Of a stretch of 60,710 nucleotides of DNA, positions 23,978 through 31,396 are shown one piece after another. The notes under the pieces are model-generated. The model searched no databases, had not been told where the DNA came from, and worked only from the letters and a program-made list of their open reading frames with translations. How positions within the stretch are numbered: the first letter of the stretch is position 1; every line of letters begins with the position of its first letter. The DNA lies in assembly GCA_027306755.1 (NCBI GenBank), contig DAHUZE010000089.1, positions 1 to 60,710 of the forward strand, written 5' to 3'. The DNA is from Acidimicrobiaceae bacterium. GTDB lineage: Bacteria > Actinomycetota > Acidimicrobiia > Acidimicrobiales > RAAP-2. A program made the translations under genes and the position numbers.

Positions 23978-25075
23978 TCACCACGGCCGCCGGTCCGACC
24001 GCATCGCCGGCCCTGTGACCGGGGCGTCCAGGCCGGCTCCTCCGGGATGGTCCGACTGGTCCTGCGCCTCTGCGACGGCCCGGTCGTGCACCTTGGCGGC
24101 AGCCCGGACCGCGTCGGCTCCGGGCCCCCCCGAGGTCGGGGATTCCGGCGATCCCGCCTCCCCCAGCAGTGCGGCCACGACGGCCGAGGTGGAACGACGG
24201 ACCGCCTGCATGTCGTACCCCCCCTCCAAGAAGAGGACTACGCGACCGGGAGCCGGCGCGAAGCGGGCGACCGTGCGGGCGAGATCCGCGAAGTCCGCGC
24301 TGGACAGGGCCAGCTCGGCCAGGGGGTCGGCCCGGTGGGCGTCGAAGCCGCAGGAGACGAGCACCCAGTCCGGCCCGAACGCGTCCACCGCGGGCGCGAC
24401 CACCTCGTCGAGGGCGAGCCGCAGCACGTCGCCCGTGGCGCCCGGCGGCACCGGGAGGTTGATGGTGGCGCCGAGCGCGCCGGGGCCGCCCACTTCGCTC
24501 GGCGTGCCGGTGCCGGGGTAGAGCGGCCACTGATGGGTGGAGGCGTAGAGCACCTCGGGGACCCCCCAGAAGATCTCCTGCGTACCGTTGCCGTGGTGCA
24601 CGTCCCAGTCGACCACCAGTACCCGCTGACCGGCGGCGGCCAGGGATGCCGCGCTCACCGCCACGTTGTTGAGCAGGCAGAACCCCATGCCCCGTGCCCG
24701 CTCGGCGTGGTGGCCCGGTGGTCGGGCGACCACGAAGCCGACACCGTCGCCCCGGTCACGCAACGCTTCCACGGCGGCCAGACCCGCTCCCGCCGCAGCC
24801 AGGGCCACGTCCCAGGACTTGGCCGTGACATAGGTGTCCGGGTCCAGTGCCCCTCCGCCCCGCCGTGCGAGCGCCTCCAGCTCCTCCAGGTAGCCCAGCG
24901 AGTGCACCCGCGCGAGGTCGGCCCGGGTGGCCGGCACCGGCTCGACCACCACCACGTCGGAACCCAGGCGGAGATCCTCGATCCCGCGCCGCACGGCAGT
25001 GATGCGGGCCGGGCGCTCGGGGTGCGCCCCGCCGTCGTGCTCGACCTCGCCGACCGGTCCGGCCACGATCAACAC
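23978..25075 (-). CDS. Histone deacetylase-family amidohydrolase (AcuC-like)
   Basis: A 365-residue class of Zn-dependent deacetylase: HPERPARI near the start, RPPGHHAE (catalytic His pair), GFCLLNNVAV, VLVVDWDVHHGNGTQ (zinc ligands Asp and His), GFDAHRADPL (zinc Asp), and FLEGGYD (catalytic Tyr). It may deacetylate acetyl-CoA synthetase or other acetyl-lysines, or small acylated amines. GTG 25075 overlaps the GNAT gene by 7 bases; an acetyltransferase-deacetylase pair is an appealing reading. A disordered tail follows residue 320. Confidence 0.92.
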   Translation of the reverse strand: MLIVAGPVGEVEHDGGAHPERPARITAVRRGIEDLRLGSDVVVVEPVPATRADLARVHSLGYLEELEALARRGGGALDPDTYVTAKSWDVALAAAGAGLAAVEALRDRGDGVGFVVARPPGHHAERARGMGFCLLNNVAVSAASLAAAGQRVLVVDWDVHHGNGTQEIFWGVPEVLYASTHQWPLYPGTGTPSEVGGPGALGATINLPVPPGATGDVLRLALDEVVAPAVDAFGPDWVLVSCGFDAHRADPLAELALSSADFADLARTVARFAPAPGRVVLFLEGGYDMQAVRRSTSAVVAALLGEAGSPESPTSGGPGADAVRAAAKVHDRAVAEAQDQSDHPGGAGLDAPVTGPAMRSDRRPW

Positions 25076-25674
25076 GGACGGGCGCCCCCCACCGACCGGG
25101 AAGCTTCTCGCCGGGTGAGGGCGTCGGCATAGGCGGGGACGTCGCCGATGGGGAAGCGCACCCGCACGACGCCGCTTTCGAAGGAGGCCTGCACCGGGAA
25201 GCCCATCGAACGGAAGAGCTCGAGCATCTCGTTGTTCTCAGCCAGCGTGTCCGCCACGAAGCCGGTCACGCCCTTCCGCCGGGCGGCGCGCACCAGCTCG
25301 TCCGCGAGCAACGTGCCGATGCCCTGGTGCTGAAAGTCGTCGTCCACGATGAACGCCACCTCGGCCTCGCCGGTGCCAGGGATGCGATCGTAGCGACCGA
25401 CGCCGACGATCCTCGTTCCGACCAGGACCACCAAGGCCATCCGGTCCACGTAGTCCACCCGCGTGAAGCGGATGACCTCATCGGCGGTGAGCACCGGATG
25501 GAACCCGAAGAATCTGAGGTAGACCGTCTGGGGACTCAGCCCGGCGTGGAAGACGACCAGTGCGGGAGCATCCTGGGGACGGATGGGGCGGACGCACACG
25601 ACCGCCCCCCTGCGAATGCGGGCCGTCCGCTCGAGCTGGGCCGGGTAACCCGGCGGGAGGTGTGAGGACGTCAC
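25069..25674 (-). CDS. GNAT acetyltransferase
   Basis: A 201-residue GNAT: VCVRPIRPQDAPALVVFHAGLSPQTVYLRFFGFHP is the segment typical of Pat-like protein acetyltransferases. AEVAFIVDDDFQHQGIGTLLADELVRAARR carries the acetyl-CoA loop Q-x-x-G-x-G/I, and ENNEMLELFRSMGF follows. GTG 25674 avoids an unrelated N-terminus. Mycobacterial-type Pat acetylates acyl-CoA synthetases; here it is translationally coupled to an HDAC-like deacetylase. The target is inferred only. Confidence 0.88.
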   Translation of the reverse strand: MTSSHLPPGYPAQLERTARIRRGAVVCVRPIRPQDAPALVVFHAGLSPQTVYLRFFGFHPVLTADEVIRFTRVDYVDRMALVVLVGTRIVGVGRYDRIPGTGEAEVAFIVDDDFQHQGIGTLLADELVRAARRKGVTGFVADTLAENNEMLELFRSMGFPVQASFESGVVRVRFPIGDVPAYADALTRREASRSVGGARPC

Positions 25675-25738
25675 CCCGGCGGCGACCACACGATCTCCGC
25701 AGCGTGGTGCCCCGCCACGCCCGTGCTGCCACAACGGG

Positions 25739-25744
25739 TACCGT
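25739..25744 (+). promoter_or_regulatory. -10 element of the DinB gene (TACCGT, 7 nt before ATG)
   Basis: TACCGT-N7-ATG; predicts a leaderless transcript starting at 25752. Confidence 0.6.
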
Positions 25745-25751
25745 CGATGAC

Positions 25752-26261
25752 ATGGCAACTACTGCTGACCTCCTCGTTGACGGTTTCGACCGGATCCGCG
25801 ACCTCGTGCACGGAGCTGTTGACGGGCTCCCGATCGCGTCGCTCTCCTGGCGCCCAGCCCAAGGTGCCAATCCCATCGGGTGGCTGGTCTGGCACCTCGC
25901 CCGGGTCCAGGACAACCACGTGGCCACGGCTGCCGGCCTCGAACAGCGCTGGCTCGCCGGCGGGTGGGCCGAGCGCTTCGGGCTGCCGTTCCCCCACGAC
26001 GCCACCGGTTACGGTCAAGACCCTTCGGACGTAGGCAAGGTGACCGCCGGGCCCGAGCTGCTGACCGCGTACCACGACGCCGTCCATGCCGCGACCGTGG
26101 ACTACTTGCGGACCCTGGATGACGGTGACCTGGACCGCATCGTGGACACCCGCTGGGACCCCCCGGTCACGCTCGCCGTGCGCCTGGTGAGCGTGCTTTC
26201 GGACGATCTCCAGCATGCCGGCCAGGCGGCGTACGTGCGGGGACTGCTCGGCAACGCCTGA
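25752..26261 (+). CDS. DinB/DUF664 family protein
   Basis: A 169-residue four-helix bundle of the DinB/mycothiol-dependent superfamily. Metal-binding histidines are visible in WLVWHLARVQDNHVA and in SDDLQHAGQAAYVRGLL. Related actinobacterial proteins are thiol S-transferases using mycothiol or bacillithiol, but many are untested. ATG 25752 follows a TACCGT element by 7 bases. It is divergent from the GNAT gene. Confidence 0.87.
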   Translation: MATTADLLVDGFDRIRDLVHGAVDGLPIASLSWRPAQGANPIGWLVWHLARVQDNHVATAAGLEQRWLAGGWAERFGLPFPHDATGYGQDPSDVGKVTAGPELLTAYHDAVHAATVDYLRTLDDGDLDRIVDTRWDPPVTLAVRLVSVLSDDLQHAGQAAYVRGLLGNA

Positions 26262-26272
26262 GCCGCCGGGGG

Positions 26273-26974
26273 CTAGAGGGTGCCGCGCTTGAGCCCGCGG
26301 CTCGAGCGTCTCGCGGGCAACTGGTGGATGACTGCGCCTCCTCCGGATAGCCCGACCGGCTCGTCCTGGTGGAGCCGTGCCGGTTGCGACGCCACGCTGT
26401 CGGCAGGACTCGCCCCTTCCAGGCTCAGCCGGAACAGCTCCCACCGGCGCGTTGCCCACAGCACCGTCCCCATCCCGACCATGAGCGGCGCCACCCAGTC
26501 CATGAAGGTGAAGGCGAAGCTCCCGTTTGCGAACTCGTCCAACGCGCAGACGCCGGCGATCACGATGCTGCCCACGCCAAGAGCCACCGTCATCTCGATG
26601 TTCACCTGGCGGAACCGGGGGTTGTCGGGCACACCTGGCGCCACGAGGGGGACGGTATAGGCCTCGCTGATGGGCGTGAGCCGGAGGGAGACGAAGGCGC
26701 TCGCCCCCAGCCCCAGCACGGCGATGGACCGGGAGAGGGCGACCGAGGAGTCCCAGGCGGGGCTGGCCAGCGCGGCGACGTAGCACGCGGCCAAGAGGGC
26801 CATGGCGACCCAGGGCAGCGGGGCCCGGCGCCCCCGCCAGTAGGACCAGGCGGCCAGACCAGCGGCGCAGGCCACGGCGCATCCCGCCGCCCAGGCGACA
26901 CCCAGGCCCGACCGCCGATCGATGACCATGAAGACGAGCCACGGCAACAGGTCCGCATAGGCTTCAGCGTCCAT
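26273..26974 (-). CDS. Membrane protein of unknown function
   Basis: A 233-residue protein with about six hydrophobic helices: LVFMVID start, 24-45, 52-72, 80-98, 125-145 and 150-172. The C-terminal cytoplasmic tail is Arg/Ser-rich. No transporter signature is recognised. It is divergent from the MarR regulator with a 150-base gap, so MarR may control it. Confidence 0.7.
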   Translation of the reverse strand: MDAEAYADLLPWLVFMVIDRRSGLGVAWAAGCAVACAAGLAAWSYWRGRRAPLPWVAMALLAACYVAALASPAWDSSVALSRSIAVLGLGASAFVSLRLTPISEAYTVPLVAPGVPDNPRFRQVNIEMTVALGVGSIVIAGVCALDEFANGSFAFTFMDWVAPLMVGMGTVLWATRRWELFRLSLEGASPADSVASQPARLHQDEPVGLSGGGAVIHQLPARRSSRGLKRGTL

Positions 26975-27124
26975 CTGCGCTCCTCACGCCGCAAGCAGGC
27001 CGCGGCCGACCAGAAAGGCCGACCACGCTCCCGCACCCGCCACGAATCTCGTTTGTGGAGTATCCTGGCGGCAACAGTAACAAGGTGCGCCAGGCGGAGC
27101 ACCTCACGGGAGCGGAGGGCCCCG

Positions 27125-27655
27125 ATGCACGTCAGCGAAAAGAGTCACGGAGGCCCCCGGTTGAGCGCCTCCGCGACGAGAGAGCTGGGATCCGTGACGA
27201 CCGATTCGGTAGCCTTCGTGGAGGCACTGGACGCGGCCCAAGCTGTCCTGCGGTCGATCGCGGATCAGGCCTTGAGCGACCTGGGCGGTGGCCTCACGAC
27301 CACGCAGCTGCGCCTCCTGTACCGACTCGAGCGACTGGGCGAGTCGCGCCTGATCGACCTGGCGGACTCCCTGTCCATTGCGCCGTCCACGGCCACCAGG
27401 CTGTGCGACACGCTGGCCGACCGCCAGCTGATCGTCCGGTACCGCCGGGGGCGCGACCGCAGGGAGCTGCAGATCCAGCTCACGGACGCCGGCATCCGGC
27501 TGCTCGACGCCGTGCGCGGCCGCACGGCGGTCGCGTGGGAGGAGATCCTGGAGCGCGTCACCGCCGACGAACGCCGCCGGGTCATGTCGATCCTGGGCAA
27601 GCTGGGCGAAGCACCAGCGCCGGCGCTCGTTGAGACGGGCAGCATCTCGGCCTGA
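27125..27655 (+). CDS. MarR family transcriptional regulator
   Basis: A 176-residue winged-helix protein: LTTTQLRLLYRLERLGESRLIDLADSLSIAPSTATRLCDTLADRQLIVRYRRGRDRRELQIQLTDAGIRLL contains the recognition helix and the DRR wing typical of MarR. The last 35 residues form the dimerisation helices. It is divergent from a membrane protein and lies 0.4 kb before an acyl-CoA ligase on the same strand; either could be its target. GGAG lies in the 15 bases before the ATG. Confidence 0.9.
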   Translation: MHVSEKSHGGPRLSASATRELGSVTTDSVAFVEALDAAQAVLRSIADQALSDLGGGLTTTQLRLLYRLERLGESRLIDLADSLSIAPSTATRLCDTLADRQLIVRYRRGRDRRELQIQLTDAGIRLLDAVRGRTAVAWEEILERVTADERRRVMSILGKLGEAPAPALVETGSISA

Positions 27656-28015
27656 CCCGGTAGGGCCCCCGGCCGGGCGGGTACCTGGACCGCCATGACC
27701 AACGGCCGAAGATCGCAGGTCGGGGCGAGACCGGGACTGGACCGACGCGGAGAGCGAAGGGCTCCCCCAGCTCGAGACACCGCCACCAGGCATCACAGCG
27801 GACAACGCCGTCGAGGGCACGCCCCTCCCCAATGACCACCCGCTCGGGGCCGACGAGCGCGGCACTACGGCTCTCGGCAGAAGCGGCAGCGGTCCACCCT
27901 GGAGGAGCCGTGACCGCCCCTGCGAGCCGCCCCCGCTGTCCCCCGGCGGACAAGCCGCCAGGGCTCCGGGGCCACCGCCAGGCTTCTCGGACCGTCTTCG
28001 ATAGCCTCTCCCTCG
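27656..28015. other. Roughly 360-bp region without a supported gene
   Basis: It lies between the marR and acyl-CoA ligase genes. Several open frames cross it in both strands but none has a recognisable family motif or good ribosome binding site. I see no tRNA. It contains the acyl-CoA ligase promoter region (TAGCCT at 28002). Confidence 0.5.
28002..28007 (+). promoter_or_regulatory. Possible -10 element (TAGCCT) of the acyl-CoA ligase
   Basis: It lies 8 bases before an in-frame ATG at 28016, the leaderless arrangement seen elsewhere in the window. Confidence 0.45.
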
Positions 28016-28031
28016 ATGCCCGGTGCGGCTC

Positions 28032-28054
28032 TCGGCGCCCGAATCGGGCGCCGA
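28032..28054. promoter_or_regulatory. Perfect 23-bp palindrome before the acyl-CoA ligase
   Basis: Arms TCGGCGCCCGA (28032-28042) and TCGGGCGCCGA (28044-28054) around a single A. It sits 16 bases before ATG 28070. It could be an operator, perhaps for the upstream MarR protein, or an mRNA hairpin; if translation starts at 28016 it lies inside the coding region. Confidence 0.55.
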
Positions 28055-28069
28055 CGCTCAGGGAGGGCC

Positions 28070-29842
28070 ATGGGAGCGGACCATGTGGGAAGACCGGCCA
28101 CGCGGGCCTACCGGGCGGCACGGGACCAGCTGCTCGCCTTCCGCGGTGATCCGGAACGCGCACGCTCGACATTCGCGTTCCCCGAGGTCGGTCCGGTGTT
28201 CAATTGGGCGTTCGACTGGTTTGACGTAATTGCCGCCGGCAACGACCGTCCCGCGCTGGTGGTCGTCGACGACGATGGGGCCCGGTCGGCCCGGTCCTTC
28301 GCCGAGCTGTCGGACCGCTCGACCCGGCTTGGCGCCTGGCTGCTCGAGCAAGGCGTCGGGGCCGGGGATCCCGTCATCGTCATGCTCGGCAACGAGGTTG
28401 CACTCTGGGAGACGATGCTGGCCGCCATCAAGGTCGGGGCCGTCATCGTGCCCACCACGACCGCCCTCGGCCCGGCCGACCTGCTCGACCGCCTTCGCCG
28501 CAGCGGCGCCCGCGCCGCAGTCTGCGGACCAGAGCAGACCGAGACGTTCGGCGCCATCGCGGCCGTCACCGGCGACCTCGTCCGCGTCTGCGTGGGCGAC
28601 GCGCCGGGCTGGGCCGACCTGACCGATGCTTTCACCGGAGGCCCGGTGGCCCTCCCCCATCCGGAAACGGGAGCGCACGATCCGCTCCTCTACTACTTCA
28701 CCTCGGGGACGACGAGCCGGCCCAAGCTGGTGGAGCACAGCCACACGTCGTACCCGATCGGCCACCTGTCGACCATGTACTGGATCGGGCTGCAGCCCGG
28801 TGACGTCCACTGCAACGTCTCGTCTCCCGGATGGGCCAAGCACGCCTGGTCGTGCTTCTTCGCCCCTTGGGCCGCCGAGGCTACCGTGCTCGTGCACAAC
28901 TCGGCCCGGTTCGACAGCGTCGCCCTGCTCGAGACGATCGCGCGCGAGCACGTGAACGCGCTGTGCGCACCGCCCACCGTGTGGCGCATGCTCGTCACCT
29001 CCGACCTGTCCGCCGGTCCCTGGACACTGCGCGAGGTCGTGGCCGCCGGCGAGCCCCTCAATCCCGAGGTGATCGCCCAGGTGCGCCGCCACTGGGGTCT
29101 CACCATCCGCGACGGATACGGGCAGACCGAGACCACGGCCATGGTGGCCAACACGCCGGGAGCGGCCGTCGTCCCCGGATCCATGGGCCTACCCCTTCCC
29201 GGAGTTCCGGTGGTGCTGGTGGACGTGGGCACCGGTGTGCCGCTCTGTGGGCCGGGCGAAGGCGAGCTGTGCCTGGACCTGGATCGCCATCCGGTCAACC
29301 TCATGGCCGGGTACCGCAGTCCGGCGGACGGCGGAGGGAAGCAGGGCGACGGAGGGAAGGAGGGCGGGGACCGGGACGCGCCAGCGGGCTCTCCGGGCTC
29401 CGGCAGCTTCTACCACACCGGAGACGTGGCCTCGGTAGACGAGCGCGGGCTGATCACCTTCATCGGCCGGACCGACGACGTGTTCAAAGCCTCGGATTAC
29501 CGGATCAGCCCGTTCGAGGTGGAGAGCGTGCTCATCGAGCACCCGGCGGTGGCGGAGTCAGCGGTGGTGCCCGCGCCCGACGCGCTCCGCCTCTCGGTGC
29601 CCAAGGCCTACGTGGCACTGGCTCCAGGGTTCGCCCCCACGCGCGAGACGGCGCTCGACATCTTCCGGCATGCCCGTGCCCACCTGGCTGCGTACAAGCG
29701 GGTGCGCAGGCTTGAATTCGCGGTGCTTCCCAAGACGATCTCGGGCAAGATCCGCCGGGTGGAGCTGCGGGCCCGGGAGAACGACGGCTCGCCCATGCCC
29801 GACGAATGGCGGGACGAGGACTTCCCCGAGCTCCGCTCCTGA
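28070..29842 (+). CDS. AMP-forming acyl-CoA synthetase (ACSM-like)
   Basis: A 590-residue adenylate-forming ligase. Motifs: YYFTSGTTSRPKLVEHSH (P-loop), the acyl-pocket region NVSSPGWAKHAWSCFFAPW, RDGYGQTETT, YHTGDVASVDERGLITFIGRTDDVFKASDYRISPFEVE (hinge Asp and A8 loop), and the C-terminal catalytic Lys in PKTISGKIRRVELR. The overall pattern resembles medium-chain ligases. A Gly/Lys-rich insert (ADGGGKQGDGGKEGGDRD) interrupts residues about 420-440. The start is ambiguous: ATG 28070 has GGGAGG upstream, while ATG 28016 follows TAGCCT. Confidence 0.92.
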   Translation: MGADHVGRPATRAYRAARDQLLAFRGDPERARSTFAFPEVGPVFNWAFDWFDVIAAGNDRPALVVVDDDGARSARSFAELSDRSTRLGAWLLEQGVGAGDPVIVMLGNEVALWETMLAAIKVGAVIVPTTTALGPADLLDRLRRSGARAAVCGPEQTETFGAIAAVTGDLVRVCVGDAPGWADLTDAFTGGPVALPHPETGAHDPLLYYFTSGTTSRPKLVEHSHTSYPIGHLSTMYWIGLQPGDVHCNVSSPGWAKHAWSCFFAPWAAEATVLVHNSARFDSVALLETIAREHVNALCAPPTVWRMLVTSDLSAGPWTLREVVAAGEPLNPEVIAQVRRHWGLTIRDGYGQTETTAMVANTPGAAVVPGSMGLPLPGVPVVLVDVGTGVPLCGPGEGELCLDLDRHPVNLMAGYRSPADGGGKQGDGGKEGGDRDAPAGSPGSGSFYHTGDVASVDERGLITFIGRTDDVFKASDYRISPFEVESVLIEHPAVAESAVVPAPDALRLSVPKAYVALAPGFAPTRETALDIFRHARAHLAAYKRVRRLEFAVLPKTISGKIRRVELRARENDGSPMPDEWRDEDFPELRS

Positions 29843-29848
29843 CGACCT

Positions 29849-29892
29849 GGTTCACGGCGCAGGTTTGGCTGGTTCACGGCGCAGGTTTGGCG
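29849..29892. repeat. 22-bp tandem duplication after the acyl-CoA ligase
   Basis: The unit TGGTTCACGGCGCAGGTTTG plus GC is repeated twice exactly, directly downstream of the stop codon. Confidence 0.75.
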
Positions 29893-29920
29893 GCCGGACC
29901 GCGGAACCTCGCCAGCGCGA

Positions 29921-29959
29921 CGAAGCCCCTGGGGCGGAGGGGGGTTACCAGGGGCCTCG
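29921..29959. terminator. Hairpin, possible terminator
   Basis: Arms CGAAGCCCCTGG and CCAGGGGCCTCG pair at 11 of 12 positions around a 15-base loop, and are followed by TCTTT. It lies between convergent genes. Confidence 0.45.
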
Positions 29960-30141
29960 TCTTTGGCTGGCACCCGGCTGTACGCCAGGCACCTCAATTC
30001 TACCGAGCATGCGATCAGCCCAAACACACGACTGTTCGTTTCCCGCCCGCAACGGCATCCGGTCCAGCCCCCACCACGCTCGCCGACGGATCCTCGGCTC
30101 AGCCGCCGTGCACCCGAAATTCCCGGCGAGTTGTCGCTCTG

Positions 30142-30765
30142 TCACCGAACGCCCGCTGGCCGGAATTGGATGCTGATCCGCGGCCCCGCGGCGCGTGAGC
30201 TCTTGGGCACGGCATGCTCCCACGTACGCTGGCAGCTGCCGCCCATGACCAGCAGGTCCCCCGGACCCGGCTCGAACCGCCGGACCGGCCCCCCTCCGCA
30301 GGGGCGCATCAAGAAGCGCCGGGGAGCCCCGAGGGACACGATGGCCACCACGGTGTCGCGAGTCGACCCACGGCCGATCGTGTCCCCGTGCCAGGCGACG
30401 CTGTCGGCGCCGTCACGGTACAGGCAGAGCCCGACCGTCGTGAACGCCTCCCCGAGCTCGTCCCGGTAGGCGTCAGTGAGCGCACGGCGCATCTCGTCGA
30501 GCAGCGGATCGGGCAACGCGTCCCCGCTGGCGTAGAAGCACAGCAGGCGGGGGACGTCGACCACCCGGTCGTACATGCGCCGCCGCTCGGCCCGCCACGG
30601 CACCGCAGTGGCCAGGCGTTCGAACAGCGCACCGGCGCCGGCCAGCCATCCGGTGCGGAGATCGACCCATGCGCCGCTCCCGAGCGCCATGCGAGCCCGA
30701 TCGTCACCCACGGGCCGCAGAGAGGCCTGATCACCCGCCGAAAAGAGGGTTGTGAACTGCAGCAC
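30142..30765 (-). CDS. alkB: AlkB-like 2-oxoglutarate/Fe(II) dioxygenase
   Basis: A 207-residue protein with the AlkB core: RLLCFYASGDALPDPLL, AWHGDTIG (iron ligands His and Asp), DLLVMGGSCQRTWEHAVPK (third ligand His), and RISIQFR (2-oxoglutarate and nucleotide Arg residues). AlkB enzymes oxidatively remove methyl groups from alkylated DNA bases. GTG 30765 gives the family length. TACACT lies 8 bases before it and a perfect LexA box directly upstream of that, so damage induction is expected. The next gene upstream (sixA) ends 61 bases away. Confidence 0.92.
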   Translation of the reverse strand: MLQFTTLFSAGDQASLRPVGDDRARMALGSGAWVDLRTGWLAGAGALFERLATAVPWRAERRRMYDRVVDVPRLLCFYASGDALPDPLLDEMRRALTDAYRDELGEAFTTVGLCLYRDGADSVAWHGDTIGRGSTRDTVVAIVSLGAPRRFLMRPCGGGPVRRFEPGPGDLLVMGGSCQRTWEHAVPKSSRAAGPRISIQFRPAGVR

Positions 30766-30773
30766 TGGCGACC

Positions 30774-30779
30774 AGTGTA
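30774..30779 (-). promoter_or_regulatory. -10 element of alkB (TACACT)
   Basis: The minus-strand TACACT lies 8 bases before GTG 30765 and one base downstream of the LexA box. Confidence 0.65.
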
Positions 30780-30780
30780 G

Positions 30781-30794
30781 CGAACGTCTGTTCG
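30781..30794. promoter_or_regulatory. LexA (SOS) box
   Basis: CGAACGTCTGTTCG (CGAACAGACGTTCG on the gene's strand) fits the actinobacterial SOS consensus CGAAC(N4)GTTCG without mismatch. It sits between the -35 and -10 regions of alkB. Confidence 0.85.
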
Positions 30795-30826
30795 TCGTGG
30801 CGGCGGGTCTCCACGATCCGTAGGGA

Positions 30827-31348
30827 TCAGGCAGGGAGGAGTGGAGCCGACCCGGGCGCGGACGGGGGTCCAGGCGTGGACGGGGCCCCGGGCGGGAGGT
30901 AGTCGGCACCGGTGAAGCGCCCGTTCCTCGCCCGCAGCACCCAGATCGACCCCTTCTCGTGGGGGCTCCCAGGCTCGAACGGCAGCCCCGGCCGGCCCAC
31001 GCGCTTCTGCAGCGCCTCGATCGTCTCGCCATGCGTGCACACGACTGCAGGGCCGCGGCCGCTCTTGGCCAGGGAACGCAGAAAGGCGGCCGCCAGGCGG
31101 CCGCCTTCGGGGGCCAATGCCGCGAGCTCCTCCACGCCGAGCCCAAGACGCAGAGCCAGCGGCTGGACCGTATCCACGCAGCGCGCGTACGGGCTCGACA
31201 CGATGCGGGCTGGTGCGTAGGCGGCCAAGGCGTCTGCCACCGCGAGCGCCTCGGCCCGGCCCCGCTCGCTCAGCGGCCGGCGCCGGTCGTCCCCGTCCCA
31301 ACCCTCCTTGGAGCCCGCATGGGCGTGGCGCACCAGGAGCACCTCCAC
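30827..31348 (-). CDS. SixA-like histidine phosphatase
   Basis: A 173-residue phosphoglycerate-mutase-superfamily protein: VLLVRHAHAG (catalytic RHx), RPLSERGRAEALAVADAL, SSPYARCVDTVQPLA (second Arg), and VVCTHGETI (second His). The size and RHA.AG start match SixA, a phosphohistidine phosphatase. The substrate is unknown. The C-terminus is Pro-rich. The GTG start at 31348 is 7 bases after TAGCCT (leaderless). Confidence 0.9.
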   Translation of the reverse strand: MEVLLVRHAHAGSKEGWDGDDRRRPLSERGRAEALAVADALAAYAPARIVSSPYARCVDTVQPLALRLGLGVEELAALAPEGGRLAAAFLRSLAKSGRGPAVVCTHGETIEALQKRVGRPGLPFEPGSPHEKGSIWVLRARNGRFTGADYLPPGAPSTPGPPSAPGSAPLLPA

Positions 31349-31355
31349 CGGAGCC

Positions 31356-31361
31356 AGGCTA
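31356..31361 (-). promoter_or_regulatory. -10 element of sixA-like gene (TAGCCT)
   Basis: TAGCCT-N7-GTG on the minus strand; predicts a leaderless transcript. Confidence 0.6.
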
Positions 31362-31396
31362 TCGGGGACGCCGGCGCCCGTTTCCGATGGCGCTCG

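Larger units (their letters stand above)
29843..30141. other. 300-bp non-coding gap between convergent genes
   Basis: It holds the 22-bp duplication and a hairpin with 12-bp arms (29921-29932 and 29948-29959, one mismatch) that may end transcription of the ligase. The hairpin has only a weak T-run after it. Small frames here show no family resemblance. Confidence 0.5.

Noticed and set aside
27582-28172. Minus-strand frame in the marR to ligase gap
   Set aside because: No motif, poor start, and overlaps two real genes; treated as non-coding.
29945-30223. Small frames near the end of alkB
   Set aside because: They overlap alkB out of frame and have no recognisable family or ribosome binding site.
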